A stretch of 39,707 nucleotides of DNA from Paludibacteraceae bacterium (GTDB lineage Bacteria; Bacteroidota; Bacteroidia; Bacteroidales; Paludibacteraceae). Position 1 is the stretch's first letter, and every line of letters starts with the position of its first letter. Below the pieces are notes generated by a model, which made no database searches, was not told where the DNA came from, and was given only the letters and a program-made list of their open reading frames with translations. A program made the translations under genes and the position numbers. The stretch lies in contig JAFSWF010000026.1 of assembly GCA_017444615.1 (NCBI GenBank), positions 1-39,707 on the forward strand. Reading direction: 5' to 3'. Shown here one piece after another: positions 1 through 8,116 of the stretch.

Positions 1-284
1 TATGCTCTCGCAGCCTAATCGAAGTATAGTAGATTAGCTTCTTTGGGTGCAAGGCGCCTGAACGAGACGTCACTCCAAGCCGAGTCTGTGGGCTGAAGGA
101 TCAAGTGGCGCAGGAATACACAGAATAGGTGTCGCAGGCTGCGATGCGATACCGAAGATAAAGCAGCTAAGCCGGTGGTTGGTGGCTTGGGTCTTGTCAC
201 CGGACGAAAATGAAGGCCAAGATAAGCGTGTAGAAAGCGGAATTATTCCTTGTTTGGACGCGGGTTCGATCCCCGCTAGCTCCA
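1..284 (+). ncRNA. ssrA: tmRNA (transfer-messenger RNA), 3' part, cut by the window edge
   Basis: Rescues stalled ribosomes by acting first as tRNA-Ala and then as a short mRNA for a degradation tag. The window opens inside the tag reading frame: bases 1-18 read Y-A-L-A-A-stop, the usual end of Bacteroidales tags. The 3' tRNA-like part is clear at about 250-284, with a T-arm having a TTCGATC loop between GCGGG and CCCGC, then acceptor strand TAGCTCC and discriminator A284. The base at acceptor position 70 is T, able to form the G3-U70 pair that alanyl-tRNA synthetase recognises. CCA is not encoded. The 5' acceptor strand and the start of the tag lie outside the window. Reading frames on the opposite strand across this RNA are not genes. 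Confidence 0.93.
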
Positions 285-285
285 C

Positions 286-358
286 GGGGCACTAGCTCAT
301 CTGGTAGAGCGTAACGTTCGCAATGTTAAGGTAAGGGGTTCGAGTCCCCTGTGCTCCA
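286..358 (+). tRNA. tRNA-Ala, anticodon CGC
   Basis: Complete 73-nt cloverleaf. The acceptor GGGGCAC pairs with GTGCTCC and contains the G3-T70 wobble diagnostic for alanine. The D-arm is GCTC/GAGC. The anticodon stem TAACG/TGTTA encloses loop TTCGCAA (anticodon CGC, reads GCG). The T-stem is AGGGG/CCCCT with loop TTCGAGT. CCA is not encoded. Only one base separates it from the tmRNA, so the two are almost certainly cut from one transcript that ends at the hairpin directly behind it. Confidence 0.96.
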
Positions 359-359
359 C

Positions 360-383
360 AAAAGGCTGCTTCGGCAGCCTTTT
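360..383 (+). terminator. Intrinsic terminator after tRNA-Ala
   Basis: Perfect hairpin: AAAAGGCTGC, TTCG tetraloop, GCAGCCTTTT. The T-run follows the stem directly. It ends the tmRNA/tRNA-Ala transcript. Confidence 0.85.
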
Positions 384-478
384 GTGTGCACCAAGTAGGA
401 GACTCGCACCCCGGTTCTTATCTCGTTTCACTCGAACGATTATTGCCAAGGCAATTTTCGACTCCCCTATGCTCTACA
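384..478 (+). pseudogene. Decayed tRNA-Ala-like fragment
   Basis: The last 22 bases (457-478) match the T-loop to 3' end of the intact tRNA-Ala upstream at 19 of 22 positions. The 5' half of the T-stem no longer pairs (CAATT against CCCCT), and no anticodon arm with a 7-nt loop can be drawn upstream. Like the intact tRNA it is followed at once by a hairpin and T-run, so it looks like an old duplicate of a tRNA-plus-terminator unit that lost function. Confidence 0.5.
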
Positions 479-507
479 AAAAAAGCGTCCTTTCGGGCGC
501 TTTTTTT
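478..507. terminator. Second intrinsic terminator, possibly bidirectional
   Basis: A-run, stem GCGTCC/GGGCGC (one T-G pair) with loop TTTC, then seven T. The flanking A- and T-runs are symmetric, so it can stop plus-strand RNA transcription and also transcripts leaving pepD on the minus strand, whose stop codon is only 20 bases away. Confidence 0.75.
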
Positions 508-527
508 GTGTTAAGAGGGGGTGTTCC

Positions 528-1997
528 TTAGAGTGCTTTCAAGATAGCCTCTACGTAGCGGTAGGTTTTGCCTACGGAAGCGATCTCTACGCGCTCGTCA
601 GGGCTGTGCGGGTGCTTGATAGTAGGACCGAAAGCAATCATCTCCATTCCCGGATACTTACTTCCAATGATACCACACTCCAGACCGGCGTGGATGATTA
701 CCACACGTGCTTCTTCGCCGAACTCTTGCTTGTAGGTTTCCACCATCTTTTGTTGCAGCGTACTATGGAAATTCGGTTGCCACCCCGGGTAACCGCCCGT
801 GAACACAACCTCTGCGCCAGCCAGCGAGAATGCTGATTGGATGATGGATTGTAACTCTTCTTTGCGGCTCTCTACCGATGAACGGGTGAGGCAGAAACAA
901 GTAATGGTATTTACCATTTTGTCATTTACCATTTTCTCATTTGTAGCGACCATAGCGAGGTTATTGGAGGTCTCTACGATGTCGGGTCGTTCGTCAATCA
1001 TGCGGTACACGCCGTGCGGACAGAGTGTCAGAGCATGGATGAGGTAATCCTGCACATCTTCCGGCAGTTCAGTCTTCGGGCATTCCACTTCGGTACCTTT
1101 GACGGTAATACCGTCATCTACGCCGGCAAACTCACGGAGGTACAGGTCCTCGTAGCGGTCAATCATATCTTGCACATCTTGATAGGAGTCTGCCGGAATA
1201 GTGATGATGGCGGATGCTTCACGCGGGATAGCATTGCGTAAACTACCGCCTTCGATACAAGCCAGACGAGCCTCGTAGTTAGCCACTGCATCTTTGAGTA
1301 CACGCACTAACAGTTTGATAGCGTTGGCACGTTGCAGATGGATATCACAGCCCGAGTGACCTCCCTTGCAGCCCTTCACGTCAATGCGGATAGCGATGTC
1401 GCCTTCTTCCACCTCCACGGGTTCGTAGGTAAAAGTAGCGGTGGTGTCTATACCTCCGGCACAACCTACGCATAGTTCGCCTTCGTCCTCGTTATCGAGG
1501 TTGAGCAGGTACTTACCTTTGAGCCAACCACCTTTGAGGTCATTGGCTCCGTACATACCGGTCTCTTCATCAATGGTAAAGAGTGCTTCGAGCGGCGGAT
1601 GAACGGCGTTCTTGTCTGCCAAAATAGCCATGGCGATGGCGGCACCGATACCATCATCGGCACCTAACGTCGTACCATCAGCCGTTACCCACTGACCATT
1701 CTCTTCTACGTAGGCTTGGATAGCATCTTTCTCAAAATCAAACACTTTGTCGCCATTCTTCTGCGGCACCATGTCCATATGTGCTTGCAGAATGGCACCC
1801 GGGTGGTTCTCCATGCCAGGGCTTGCCGGTTTACGAATCAGCACATTGCCAATCTGATCCTGCTCAGTCTCCAAACCAAGCGAACGACCGTAATTAACAA
1901 AGAACTCAGCAATTTCTTTGCGTTTTCCGCTCGGACGCGGAATCTGTGTTAGCTGGTAGAAACTCTCCCACACAGCTTTAGGCTCTAAGTTTCTCAT
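528..1997 (-). CDS. pepD: Aminoacyl-histidine dipeptidase / cytosol non-specific dipeptidase (M20C)
   Basis: Zinc aminopeptidase of about 489 residues that splits dipeptides such as Xaa-His in the cytoplasm. Family motifs are in order: AHMDMVPQK (first metal ligands), GADDGIG (bridging Asp), DEETGM (catalytic Glu and metal Glu), HAGLECG, and PHSPDERV near the end. Start chosen at MRNLEPK (1997); an in-frame TTG nine bases upstream sits in an AT-rich repeat and is unlikely. It lies 19 bases behind ansA on the same strand and probably shares its transcript, linking peptide and asparagine catabolism. Odd: residues from a short repeat (NEKMVNDKMVN) are inserted where relatives have a plain loop; see the repeat at 908-943. 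Confidence 0.95.
   Translation of the reverse strand: MRNLEPKAVWESFYQLTQIPRPSGKRKEIAEFFVNYGRSLGLETEQDQIGNVLIRKPASPGMENHPGAILQAHMDMVPQKNGDKVFDFEKDAIQAYVEENGQWVTADGTTLGADDGIGAAIAMAILADKNAVHPPLEALFTIDEETGMYGANDLKGGWLKGKYLLNLDNEDEGELCVGCAGGIDTTATFTYEPVEVEEGDIAIRIDVKGCKGGHSGCDIHLQRANAIKLLVRVLKDAVANYEARLACIEGGSLRNAIPREASAIITIPADSYQDVQDMIDRYEDLYLREFAGVDDGITVKGTEVECPKTELPEDVQDYLIHALTLCPHGVYRMIDERPDIVETSNNLAMVATNEKMVNDKMVNTITCFCLTRSSVESRKEELQSIIQSAFSLAGAEVVFTGGYPGWQPNFHSTLQQKMVETYKQEFGEEARVVIIHAGLECGIIGSKYPGMEMIAFGPTIKHPHSPDERVEIASVGKTYRYVEAILKAL
908..943. repeat. Short-period repeat inside pepD
   Basis: ATTTACCATTTTGTC followed by ATTTACCATTTTCTC, alternating 7- and 8-base units. In the pepD frame (minus strand) this encodes NEKMVNDKMVN. 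A related sequence lies in the SpoU gene at 16383-16433. Confidence 0.75.
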
Positions 1998-2034
1998 AAT
2001 TATCAATTTTCAATTATCAATTATCAATTGTCAC
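1998..2034. repeat. AT-rich 7-bp repeat between ansA and pepD
   Basis: Tandem TCAATTA/TCAATTT/TCAATTG heptamers fill the gap and run into the 3' end of ansA. The same heptamers recur at 10978-11015, 28671-28706, 29482-29512 and 33509-33533, always between same-strand genes. Confidence 0.75.
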
Positions 2035-3051
2035 TTCCCCGCAGAGGTCTGTTTGCAGCAGGCGTTTGACGGTCTCTATGTCGTCCCCATGTTCGCCTAA
2101 CAGATACATCATCTTTGTTAGCAGGGCTTCGGTGGTAATGTCGTATCCGGACAGTACACCGGCTTTCATCAGATTCAGCGAAACGGCGTACAATCCCATT
2201 TCCACCGAACCGGTACTGCATTGGGTCTTGTTGACGATGATAATGCCTTTATCCACCGCCCGTTTGAGTTCGCGGTAGAGCCACTTGTCGGAAGGCGCAT
2301 TACCCGCACCGAAAGTCTCCAGTACCACCGCTTTTAATCCTTTTATACGCAGTACTGCGCGCACAACTGACTGCTGGATGCCGGGGAATAGTTTGAGCAC
2401 CGCCACGTTACAGTCATAATCGGTGTGGAGTAGCAGCGGGGCGTTGGGATTATTGTAGTGCACCAGATGAGGTTGGTACGTGATATGTACACCCGCTTTC
2501 GCTAACTCGGGGTAGTTGTACGAATTAAAGGCCGAGAAATGCTCCGCGTTTCGTTTTGTAGTACGATTAGCGCGGAAGAGTTGGGACTCAAAATATATGG
2601 TTACTTCGGGCACAATCGCATCACCATTCTCGTCCTTTGCTGCGGCTATTTCAATGGCGGTCAGCAGGTTTTCCTTGGCATCGGAACGGAGTACGCCTAC
2701 CGGTAGTTGGGAACCGGTGAAGACCACGGGTTTATTGAGGTTCTCTAACATGAACGATAGCGCGGAGGCGGAATAACTCATCGTATCAGTGCCGTGCAGC
2801 ACCACAAAACCGTCATAGTCGTTGTAATGGTCGTATATCTTTTGCGCCATCTTCGCCCAATTCTCTGGATGCACATCCGATGAGTCCACCAACGGATGTA
2901 ACGCGTCGATGTCCACCTCCGTCTCGCCGGCAAACAACTCAGGAATATAAGCCTTGAATGTTTCCAAATCCGCCGGCACTAATGCGCCCGTAACTTTGTC
3001 ACGAACCATGGTAATCGTTCCTCCCGTTGATAGTATTAACACCTTACTCAT
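2017..3051 (-). CDS. ansA: Type I L-asparaginase (cytosolic)
   Basis: Hydrolyses asparagine to aspartate and ammonia. About 344 residues, the usual length. The N-terminal STGGTITM supplies the nucleophilic Thr, and HGTDTMSYSASALSF supplies the second Thr and the Asp of the catalytic set. No signal peptide, so the cytoplasmic type. The start at 3051 (MSKVLIL) is preferred because the longer in-frame start at 3078 falls inside the -7 promoter box. First gene of an ansA-pepD transcript. Confidence 0.95.
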   Translation of the reverse strand: MSKVLILSTGGTITMVRDKVTGALVPADLETFKAYIPELFAGETEVDIDALHPLVDSSDVHPENWAKMAQKIYDHYNDYDGFVVLHGTDTMSYSASALSFMLENLNKPVVFTGSQLPVGVLRSDAKENLLTAIEIAAAKDENGDAIVPEVTIYFESQLFRANRTTKRNAEHFSAFNSYNYPELAKAGVHITYQPHLVHYNNPNAPLLLHTDYDCNVAVLKLFPGIQQSVVRAVLRIKGLKAVVLETFGAGNAPSDKWLYRELKRAVDKGIIIVNKTQCSTGSVEMGLYAVSLNLMKAGVLSGYDITTEALLTKMMYLLGEHGDDIETVKRLLQTDLCGEVTIDN

Positions 3052-3075
3052 CGCTTGTTCATTCTTTTGCGACTG

Positions 3076-3107
3076 CAAAAGTACAAAAAAAATCGCATAT
3101 GTGCAAA
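3076..3107 (-). promoter_or_regulatory. ansA-pepD promoter
   Basis: Bacteroidota-type promoter on the minus strand: TTTG (3107-3104), 20-base spacer, TACTTTTG (3083-3076). Extended -33 TTTGCACAT and a T-run just before the -7 box, as in the other promoters here. It lies about 25 bases upstream of the chosen start. Confidence 0.85.
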
Positions 3108-3272
3108 TTTTTGTGCGTTTTTTTGTAAATTATAGTGTGATAGGTTTCCTGTTAACGAATCGGTTGGGATTTTACCTCTCGTGATTAGTTCGAGATGATT
3201 CTCTCTCGCTTTCGACTTTAGTTCGACAAGACAAGGAAAGTGAAGGGGAATATATGAAAAGTGAGCAATAAA

Positions 3273-3304
3273 TTTGCACATGTCAAAATTTTTTTGTACT
3301 TTTG
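3273..3304 (+). promoter_or_regulatory. Promoter of the SulP-CotH-rubrerythrin unit
   Basis: TTTG (3273-3276), 20-base spacer, TACTTTTG (3297-3304). Extended -33 TTTGCACAT and T-run before -7. The SulP start codon follows 24 bases downstream. The 170 bases between this and the ansA promoter hold no gene. Confidence 0.85.
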
Positions 3305-3327
3305 CACCGAAATTGATAGAAAGGGAA

Positions 3328-5070
3328 ATGAAACAACCTACTTATTCGTGGAAGGACGTGTTTGCGCCGAAGTTATTCTCGACGCTTCGAACGTATAACG
3401 GCGCTAAGTTGGCGCAAGATACGTTGGCGGGTGTGATTGTCGGTATCGTGGCGATACCATTGGCGATTGCCTTCGGTATTTCGTCAGGTGTGGGTCCGAC
3501 CGAAGGTCTGGTGACGGCTATTATCGCAGGCTTTTTGATATCGTTTTTCGGTGGCAGTAAGGTGCAAATAGGCGGTCCGACGGGTGCGTTCATCGTCATC
3601 ATCTACGGCATCATCCAGCAATTTGGTTTGGGTGGGTTGATGATTGCCACTATTATGGCAGGTATCTTGCTGTTAGCGATGGGTTTAGCGCGGTTAGGGT
3701 CGGTGATTAAGTTCGTGCCTTATCCGGTGATAGTAGGCTTTACAGCAGGTATCGCGGTGACGATTTTTAGTACCCAGATGAATGATTTCTTTGGGCTGGG
3801 ACTGACCGATGTGCCGGCGAACTTCGTGGATAAATGGATCTATTATTTCCATCATTTTGATGTCAATTGGTGGGCGTTTGGTATCGGTGCTTTTTCGTTG
3901 GCTATATGCATTGCGATGCCCTATGTGACGAAGCGTGTACCCGGTTCGTTAGCGGCGATTATCTTGGCTACTTTGGTGGTATGGGTGCTGAAGAACTGGG
4001 CACCGGAGTCGTGGGGCGTGGCGAGTTTACAAACCATCAGCGACCTGTATGCGTTGCCGCATGGCATCCCTGCACCTCATCTACCGAGTATCGAATTGGC
4101 AGAAGGCGAATCGGTCTTTACGATGATTCAAAAACTCTTCCCTGCGGCATTCACCATTGCGATGTTAGGCGCGATTGAGTCGTTACTGAGTGCGATGGTG
4201 GCGGATGGTGTGATTGGCGATAAGCATAACTCGAATACGGAGTTGATTGCGCAAGGCATAGCGAATATTGTGGTGCCGTTCTTCGGCGGTATACCTGCCA
4301 CGGGTGCCATCGCACGGACGATGACGAACATCAATAACGGTGGTCGCTCGCCTATCGCCGGTATCATCCATGCCTTGGTACTGCTGTTAGTGCTGCTCTT
4401 TCTTGGTCAGTTAGTGGGAATGATTCCGATGAGTTGTCTCGCAGCGGTGCTGATTATGGTGGCGTATTCGATGAGTGGTTGGAAAACGATCGTGGGTACC
4501 TTCAAGCATCGCAACCGTGACCTCTGGGTACTGCTGATTACGTTTTTCTTGACGGTTATCTTCGACCTGACAGTGGCCATCGAGGTGGGAATCTTACTGG
4601 CGTTGGTTCTCTTCTTAATGCGAACGAACGAGCAGACGCAGATACGCACGTTGCATAATGAGATTGACCCGAACGAAGATTCTGAGAGCAACCTGAACCT
4701 CGAACATCTGACCATCCCCGAAGGGGTGGAGGTGTATGAGATTGACGGTCCGTATTTCTTCGGTATCGCTAACCGCTTCGACGATATCATGACGCACGTC
4801 TCAGGCAAGGAGTATCCGATTCGTATCATCCGTATGCGTAAGGTGCCGTTTGTTGATTCGACGGCAATGCATAACCTCTCGATGCTCATCCAGCGCTCGC
4901 ATAACGAAGGCATGACCATCATCCTTTCGGGTGTGAAGACGCACGTGCTACACCAACTGCAGACAGGTGGCATTGAGCAACAGATGGATCCGAATAATAT
5001 CTGTCCGAATATTAACGTAGCGCTGGCTCGAGCGGAAGAACTGCTGGAAATTAAGAACACGAATGAATAA
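3328..5070 (+). CDS. SulP family anion transporter with C-terminal STAS domain
   Basis: Inner-membrane permease of the SLC26/SulP family (sulfate, bicarbonate or similar anions; the substrate cannot be read from sequence). About 580 residues. Hydrophobic transmembrane segments run from roughly residue 30 to 420 and include the N-terminal GGPTGAFIVII stretch. A cytoplasmic STAS domain follows (about 450-565) with the conserved VPFVDSTAMHNL helix start. Start at 3328 (MKQPTYSW) because AAAGGG lies just upstream and any longer start would fall inside the promoter. Overlaps the next gene by 8 bases. Confidence 0.93.
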   Translation: MKQPTYSWKDVFAPKLFSTLRTYNGAKLAQDTLAGVIVGIVAIPLAIAFGISSGVGPTEGLVTAIIAGFLISFFGGSKVQIGGPTGAFIVIIYGIIQQFGLGGLMIATIMAGILLLAMGLARLGSVIKFVPYPVIVGFTAGIAVTIFSTQMNDFFGLGLTDVPANFVDKWIYYFHHFDVNWWAFGIGAFSLAICIAMPYVTKRVPGSLAAIILATLVVWVLKNWAPESWGVASLQTISDLYALPHGIPAPHLPSIELAEGESVFTMIQKLFPAAFTIAMLGAIESLLSAMVADGVIGDKHNSNTELIAQGIANIVVPFFGGIPATGAIARTMTNINNGGRSPIAGIIHALVLLLVLLFLGQLVGMIPMSCLAAVLIMVAYSMSGWKTIVGTFKHRNRDLWVLLITFFLTVIFDLTVAIEVGILLALVLFLMRTNEQTQIRTLHNEIDPNEDSESNLNLEHLTIPEGVEVYEIDGPYFFGIANRFDDIMTHVSGKEYPIRIIRMRKVPFVDSTAMHNLSMLIQRSHNEGMTIILSGVKTHVLHQLQTGGIEQQMDPNNICPNINVALARAEELLEIKNTNE

Positions 5071-6433
5071 GTTGCAATTTATAGGGCTTTTGTTGGCAGT
5101 TTTGGGAAGTGCCTTTTGCTTTGCGGCCACACCGACGAGGACCTTACCGATCGTGTATGTGAACACCCAAAACGGACAAGGTATTTATGACACTGAGACG
5201 CAGATACCGGCGAAGGTTTATATTGATTCGGTTAACACCAAATATCCATCTTTGGGTTCGGCTTCCGCACCCATCGAGGCGATGATTAAAGGACGAGGTA
5301 ATTGGACTTGGAACGGGTTTGATAAAAAGCCGTACAAGATCAAGTTCACCGAGAAGACGAAAGTGTTAGGCATGCCCAATAACCGTCACTGGTGTTTGCA
5401 AGCAGGTGCGGATGATTGGTTAGGGTTTATGCGCAACCCGTTGGGACATAAGTTGAGCAAAGCGATGGGACTGCGTTGGACACCGCGTATGCGACCCGTT
5501 GAACTGGTGCTGAACGGAGAGTATAAGGGTTTCTATTTCTTGACGGAACATGTGCGCATTGCCTCTCACCGTGTGCATATAAAAGAGCAAGCAGAAGGTG
5601 AAACACACCCCGATTCGATTACTGGCGGTTGGTTGGTGGAGATAGATAATTACCAGTCAGACAATAATATCGCTTTTGAAGAAGGTAACGGTCAATGGGT
5701 GATGATCTCGCTTCGCGAGCCAAAAGAGTTATCGTCGGCGCAGCGATCCTATTTGGAGCAGCAAATCTATGCGATAAACGATGTCTTGTATGGCTCCTCT
5801 TCTGCCGAATTGGAGCGGATCTTGGACATTAACGAAGCGGCGAAATATTACTTGGTGCAGGAGATTATGGAGGATTGCGAGAGTTACCACGGTAGTTGTT
5901 TTCTCTATAAAGACCGCGACAGCTTGGGCGTGGCAGATAAATGGAAATTTGGTCCGGTATGGGATTTTGGCAACGCTTACAACCGACATGAAGAAACGTG
6001 GATTTATGTTAACCCTACCTGGCCTCAATATTGGATTGGTCAACTGGCCGAATGGCCTGTTTTCCAAAACGCGGTACAAGAACAATGGTGGTTGTTTTAC
6101 CATAACCAGAAGGACTCTGTGCGGGCGGATATATTGGAGTTGGCGTCCCAGATAGAGAAAGCGGCCATTCGCGACGCGGATGTGTGGCGCGGAACGCAGA
6201 ACTACTGCGATAACAGTAATTTTGCTGATGTGCGCGACCGACTGCTTAGACGATATGATTGGCGAATCAATTGGCTCTATTCGCAGTGGGGCGAAGGGAT
6301 TCAACCGAAGGTGGAAGGCATAGAGGATGTTCAAAGGAACGATGTGCAAGGTACAAAGATTCTTCGCAATGGTCAATTGCTCATCCTACGCGGTGGAAAA
6401 ACATACAACTTCCAAGGTCAACAAACCCATTAA
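5063..6433 (+). CDS. Exported CotH-family protein
   Basis: About 456 residues. The N-terminal signal peptide (hydrophobic residues 5-22, cleavage near AATPT) sends it to the periplasm or surface. CotH features include GRGNWTW and KPYKIKF, the LTEHV segment after GFYF, and the WKFGPVWDFGNAYN motif. CotH proteins have an atypical protein-kinase fold and are known from Bacillus spore coats and from many Bacteroidota exported proteins; the target here is unknown. The last 25 residues (ILRNGQLLILRGGKTYN) resemble a short C-terminal motif seen on exported proteins of this order, possibly a sorting signal (from memory, not tested). The start codon overlaps the end of the SulP gene, so translation is probably coupled. 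Confidence 0.85.
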   Translation: MNKLQFIGLLLAVLGSAFCFAATPTRTLPIVYVNTQNGQGIYDTETQIPAKVYIDSVNTKYPSLGSASAPIEAMIKGRGNWTWNGFDKKPYKIKFTEKTKVLGMPNNRHWCLQAGADDWLGFMRNPLGHKLSKAMGLRWTPRMRPVELVLNGEYKGFYFLTEHVRIASHRVHIKEQAEGETHPDSITGGWLVEIDNYQSDNNIAFEEGNGQWVMISLREPKELSSAQRSYLEQQIYAINDVLYGSSSAELERILDINEAAKYYLVQEIMEDCESYHGSCFLYKDRDSLGVADKWKFGPVWDFGNAYNRHEETWIYVNPTWPQYWIGQLAEWPVFQNAVQEQWWLFYHNQKDSVRADILELASQIEKAAIRDADVWRGTQNYCDNSNFADVRDRLLRRYDWRINWLYSQWGEGIQPKVEGIEDVQRNDVQGTKILRNGQLLILRGGKTYNFQGQQTH

Positions 6434-6469
6434 ATATACTTTTTATTAACCCTCAAAAATCAAAACACT

Positions 6470-7018
6470 ATGGTAAAGAAATTCATTTGCCCGATCTGTG
6501 GGTATGTACACGAAGGTACAGAGGCTCCCGAGCGTTGCCCGCAATGCAAACAAATCGTTACATGGAAAGTGCCGGAGGACGATAAACTGAACTTCGCCTG
6601 CGAGCATGTCTTAGGCGTAGCCAGGGACGAGCAAGATCCTATTATCCGCGAAGGATTACGTGCGCACTTTATTGGTGAATGCACCGAAGTTGGACAGTAC
6701 TTGGCGATGGCGCGTCAAGCCGACCGCGAAGGGTATCCGGAGATTGCTGCCGCTTTCCGCAAATATGCTTATGAAGAGGCTGACCACGCTTCCTTGTTCG
6801 CTGAACTGTTAGGCGAAGTCGTTTGGGATACCAAAACGAACCTTGAGAAACGTATGTTGGCAGAGGCCGGTGCGTGCGAAGATAAACTGAAAATCGCCAA
6901 ACGTGCGAAAGAGTTGAACCTCGATCCTATTCACGATGCGGTGCATGAGATGGCACGCGACGAAGCACGCCACGGTAAAGGCTTCGAAGGCTTGTTTAAG
7001 CGTTATTTCGGGAAGTAA
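6470..7018 (+). CDS. Reverse-type rubrerythrin
   Basis: Cytoplasmic peroxide-reducing di-iron protein of 182 residues, protecting anaerobes from oxygen. The rubredoxin domain is at the N terminus (CPICGY at 7-12, CPQCK at 23-27) and the ferritin-like four-helix domain follows. This is the reverse of the classical order and typical of the reverse rubrerythrin class. Di-iron ligands are in [13 protein letters not shown] and DEARH. 36 bases behind the CotH gene and likely on its transcript; no separate promoter of the local type was found. It converges on mnmA. Confidence 0.93.
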   Translation: MVKKFICPICGYVHEGTEAPERCPQCKQIVTWKVPEDDKLNFACEHVLGVARDEQDPIIREGLRAHFIGECTEVGQYLAMARQADREGYPEIAAAFRKYAYEEADHASLFAELLGEVVWDTKTNLEKRMLAEAGACEDKLKIAKRAKELNLDPIHDAVHEMARDEARHGKGFEGLFKRYFGK

Positions 7019-7051
7019 GTCGAGAGGCTCGACACCCGGAAATCCATTCGG

Positions 7052-8116
7052 TTATTGAATAAATCCTCCACCGATGACGAGGCCGTCTTGGTATAACACC
7101 ACGGACTGACCCGGTGTGATTCCCCAGACGGGGGCTGCGAATTGGATGCAGTCCCCGTCTATTGTTGTAACGGGTACTGCTTGGCTGCGATAACGCACTT
7201 TCGCGCAGATAGGTGCATCGCTGACGGCTGATGGCTGACGGCTGATGGCTTTGTAACGCAACTCCGTGGCATAGAGGTCATCGTAGGTGCCAAGGGTGAC
7301 GCGGTTAGTGGTAGGGTCTATATGGGTAACGAACGCGCGTTGACCAAGTGCGATACCGAGTCCTTTGCGCTGACCGATGGTGTAGTTGGCATAGCCTTGG
7401 TGAGTACCTAACACCCGTCCTTCGGCATCCACGTACGCGCCCGGGCGCACGCGTTCCGTATAATCAGGCACGTTCGCGCGCAAGAAAGTGCGGTAGTCGT
7501 TATCGGGAATGAAGCAAATCTCTTGACTCTCTTTCTTCTCCGCCAAGGTCTCATAACCATGCGCGCGCGCAATCTCGCGCACTTGGTCCTTGGTCAAACC
7601 ACCTAAGGGGAAGATCGTCCGCTTCAGATTATCCTCCGTTAGCATCCAAAGGAAATACGTTTGGTCTTTTTTTGTATCCACCGCTTCCGCTAAGTAAAGG
7701 TGTCCGTCCCGTTCGCGTATCTGTGCGTAGTGACCGGTGGCAACCCACTCGCAACCCAACTCATCTGCTACGCGTAGCATCTCCCCCCATTTGATGGTAC
7801 TATTGCAAAGCACACAGGGATTAGGTGTCCGACCGGACATGTATTCGTCAATAAAATTACCGATGACGCATCGCTTGAACGTCTCGCGAAAATCCACAAT
7901 GTGATGCTCAAAACCCATCTTCTCCGCGTTGTGTTTCGCTTCCATGATCGAATCGATGGAGCAGCACCCTTTCTCTCGCGCCAGACAGGATTCTTTGATG
8001 CTGTCAAACGTGCGGAACGTTACTCCCACAACCTCATAACCCTGCTCCAAAAGAAGCATGGCACTGACGGTGGAGTCAATGCCACCGGACATTCCCAGAA
8101 GTACGCGCTTTTTCAT
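7052..8116 (-). CDS. mnmA: tRNA-specific 2-thiouridylase
   Basis: Adds sulfur to uridine 34 of tRNA for Lys, Glu and Gln. 354 residues. ATP-pyrophosphatase P-loop SGGIDS near residue 10, catalytic cysteines in NPCVLCN and QEICFI, and the central GQRKGLGI motif are present. The start overlaps the ABC transporter stop by 4 bases (ATGA), making it the last gene of the tamL operon. Odd: near the C-terminal barrel domain an insertion RQPSAVSDAP is encoded by the 7-bp repeat at 7220-7250, which is absent from family members I recall. Confidence 0.95.
   Translation of the reverse strand: MKKRVLLGMSGGIDSTVSAMLLLEQGYEVVGVTFRTFDSIKESCLAREKGCCSIDSIMEAKHNAEKMGFEHHIVDFRETFKRCVIGNFIDEYMSGRTPNPCVLCNSTIKWGEMLRVADELGCEWVATGHYAQIRERDGHLYLAEAVDTKKDQTYFLWMLTEDNLKRTIFPLGGLTKDQVREIARAHGYETLAEKKESQEICFIPDNDYRTFLRANVPDYTERVRPGAYVDAEGRVLGTHQGYANYTIGQRKGLGIALGQRAFVTHIDPTTNRVTLGTYDDLYATELRYKAISRQPSAVSDAPICAKVRYRSQAVPVTTIDGDCIQFAAPVWGITPGQSVVLYQDGLVIGGGFIQ
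7220..7250. repeat. 7-bp repeat inside mnmA
   Basis: GCTGACG GCTGATG GCTGACG GCTGATG: four heptamers. They encode QPSAVSD on the minus strand. The same heptamers occur inside thrS (18595-18647), and relatives form the array in the thrS leader. Confidence 0.85.

Noticed and set aside
15-285. Open reading frames on the minus strand across the first 285 bases
   Set aside because: They lie entirely on the tmRNA; the peptides have no domain and the RNA evidence is strong.
3274-3327. A longer start for the SulP gene
   Set aside because: The upstream codons lie inside the -33 to -7 promoter region.
7019-7033. Hairpin GTCGAG-AGG-CTCGAC between rubrerythrin and mnmA as terminator
   Set aside because: Only six pairs and no T-run on either strand.
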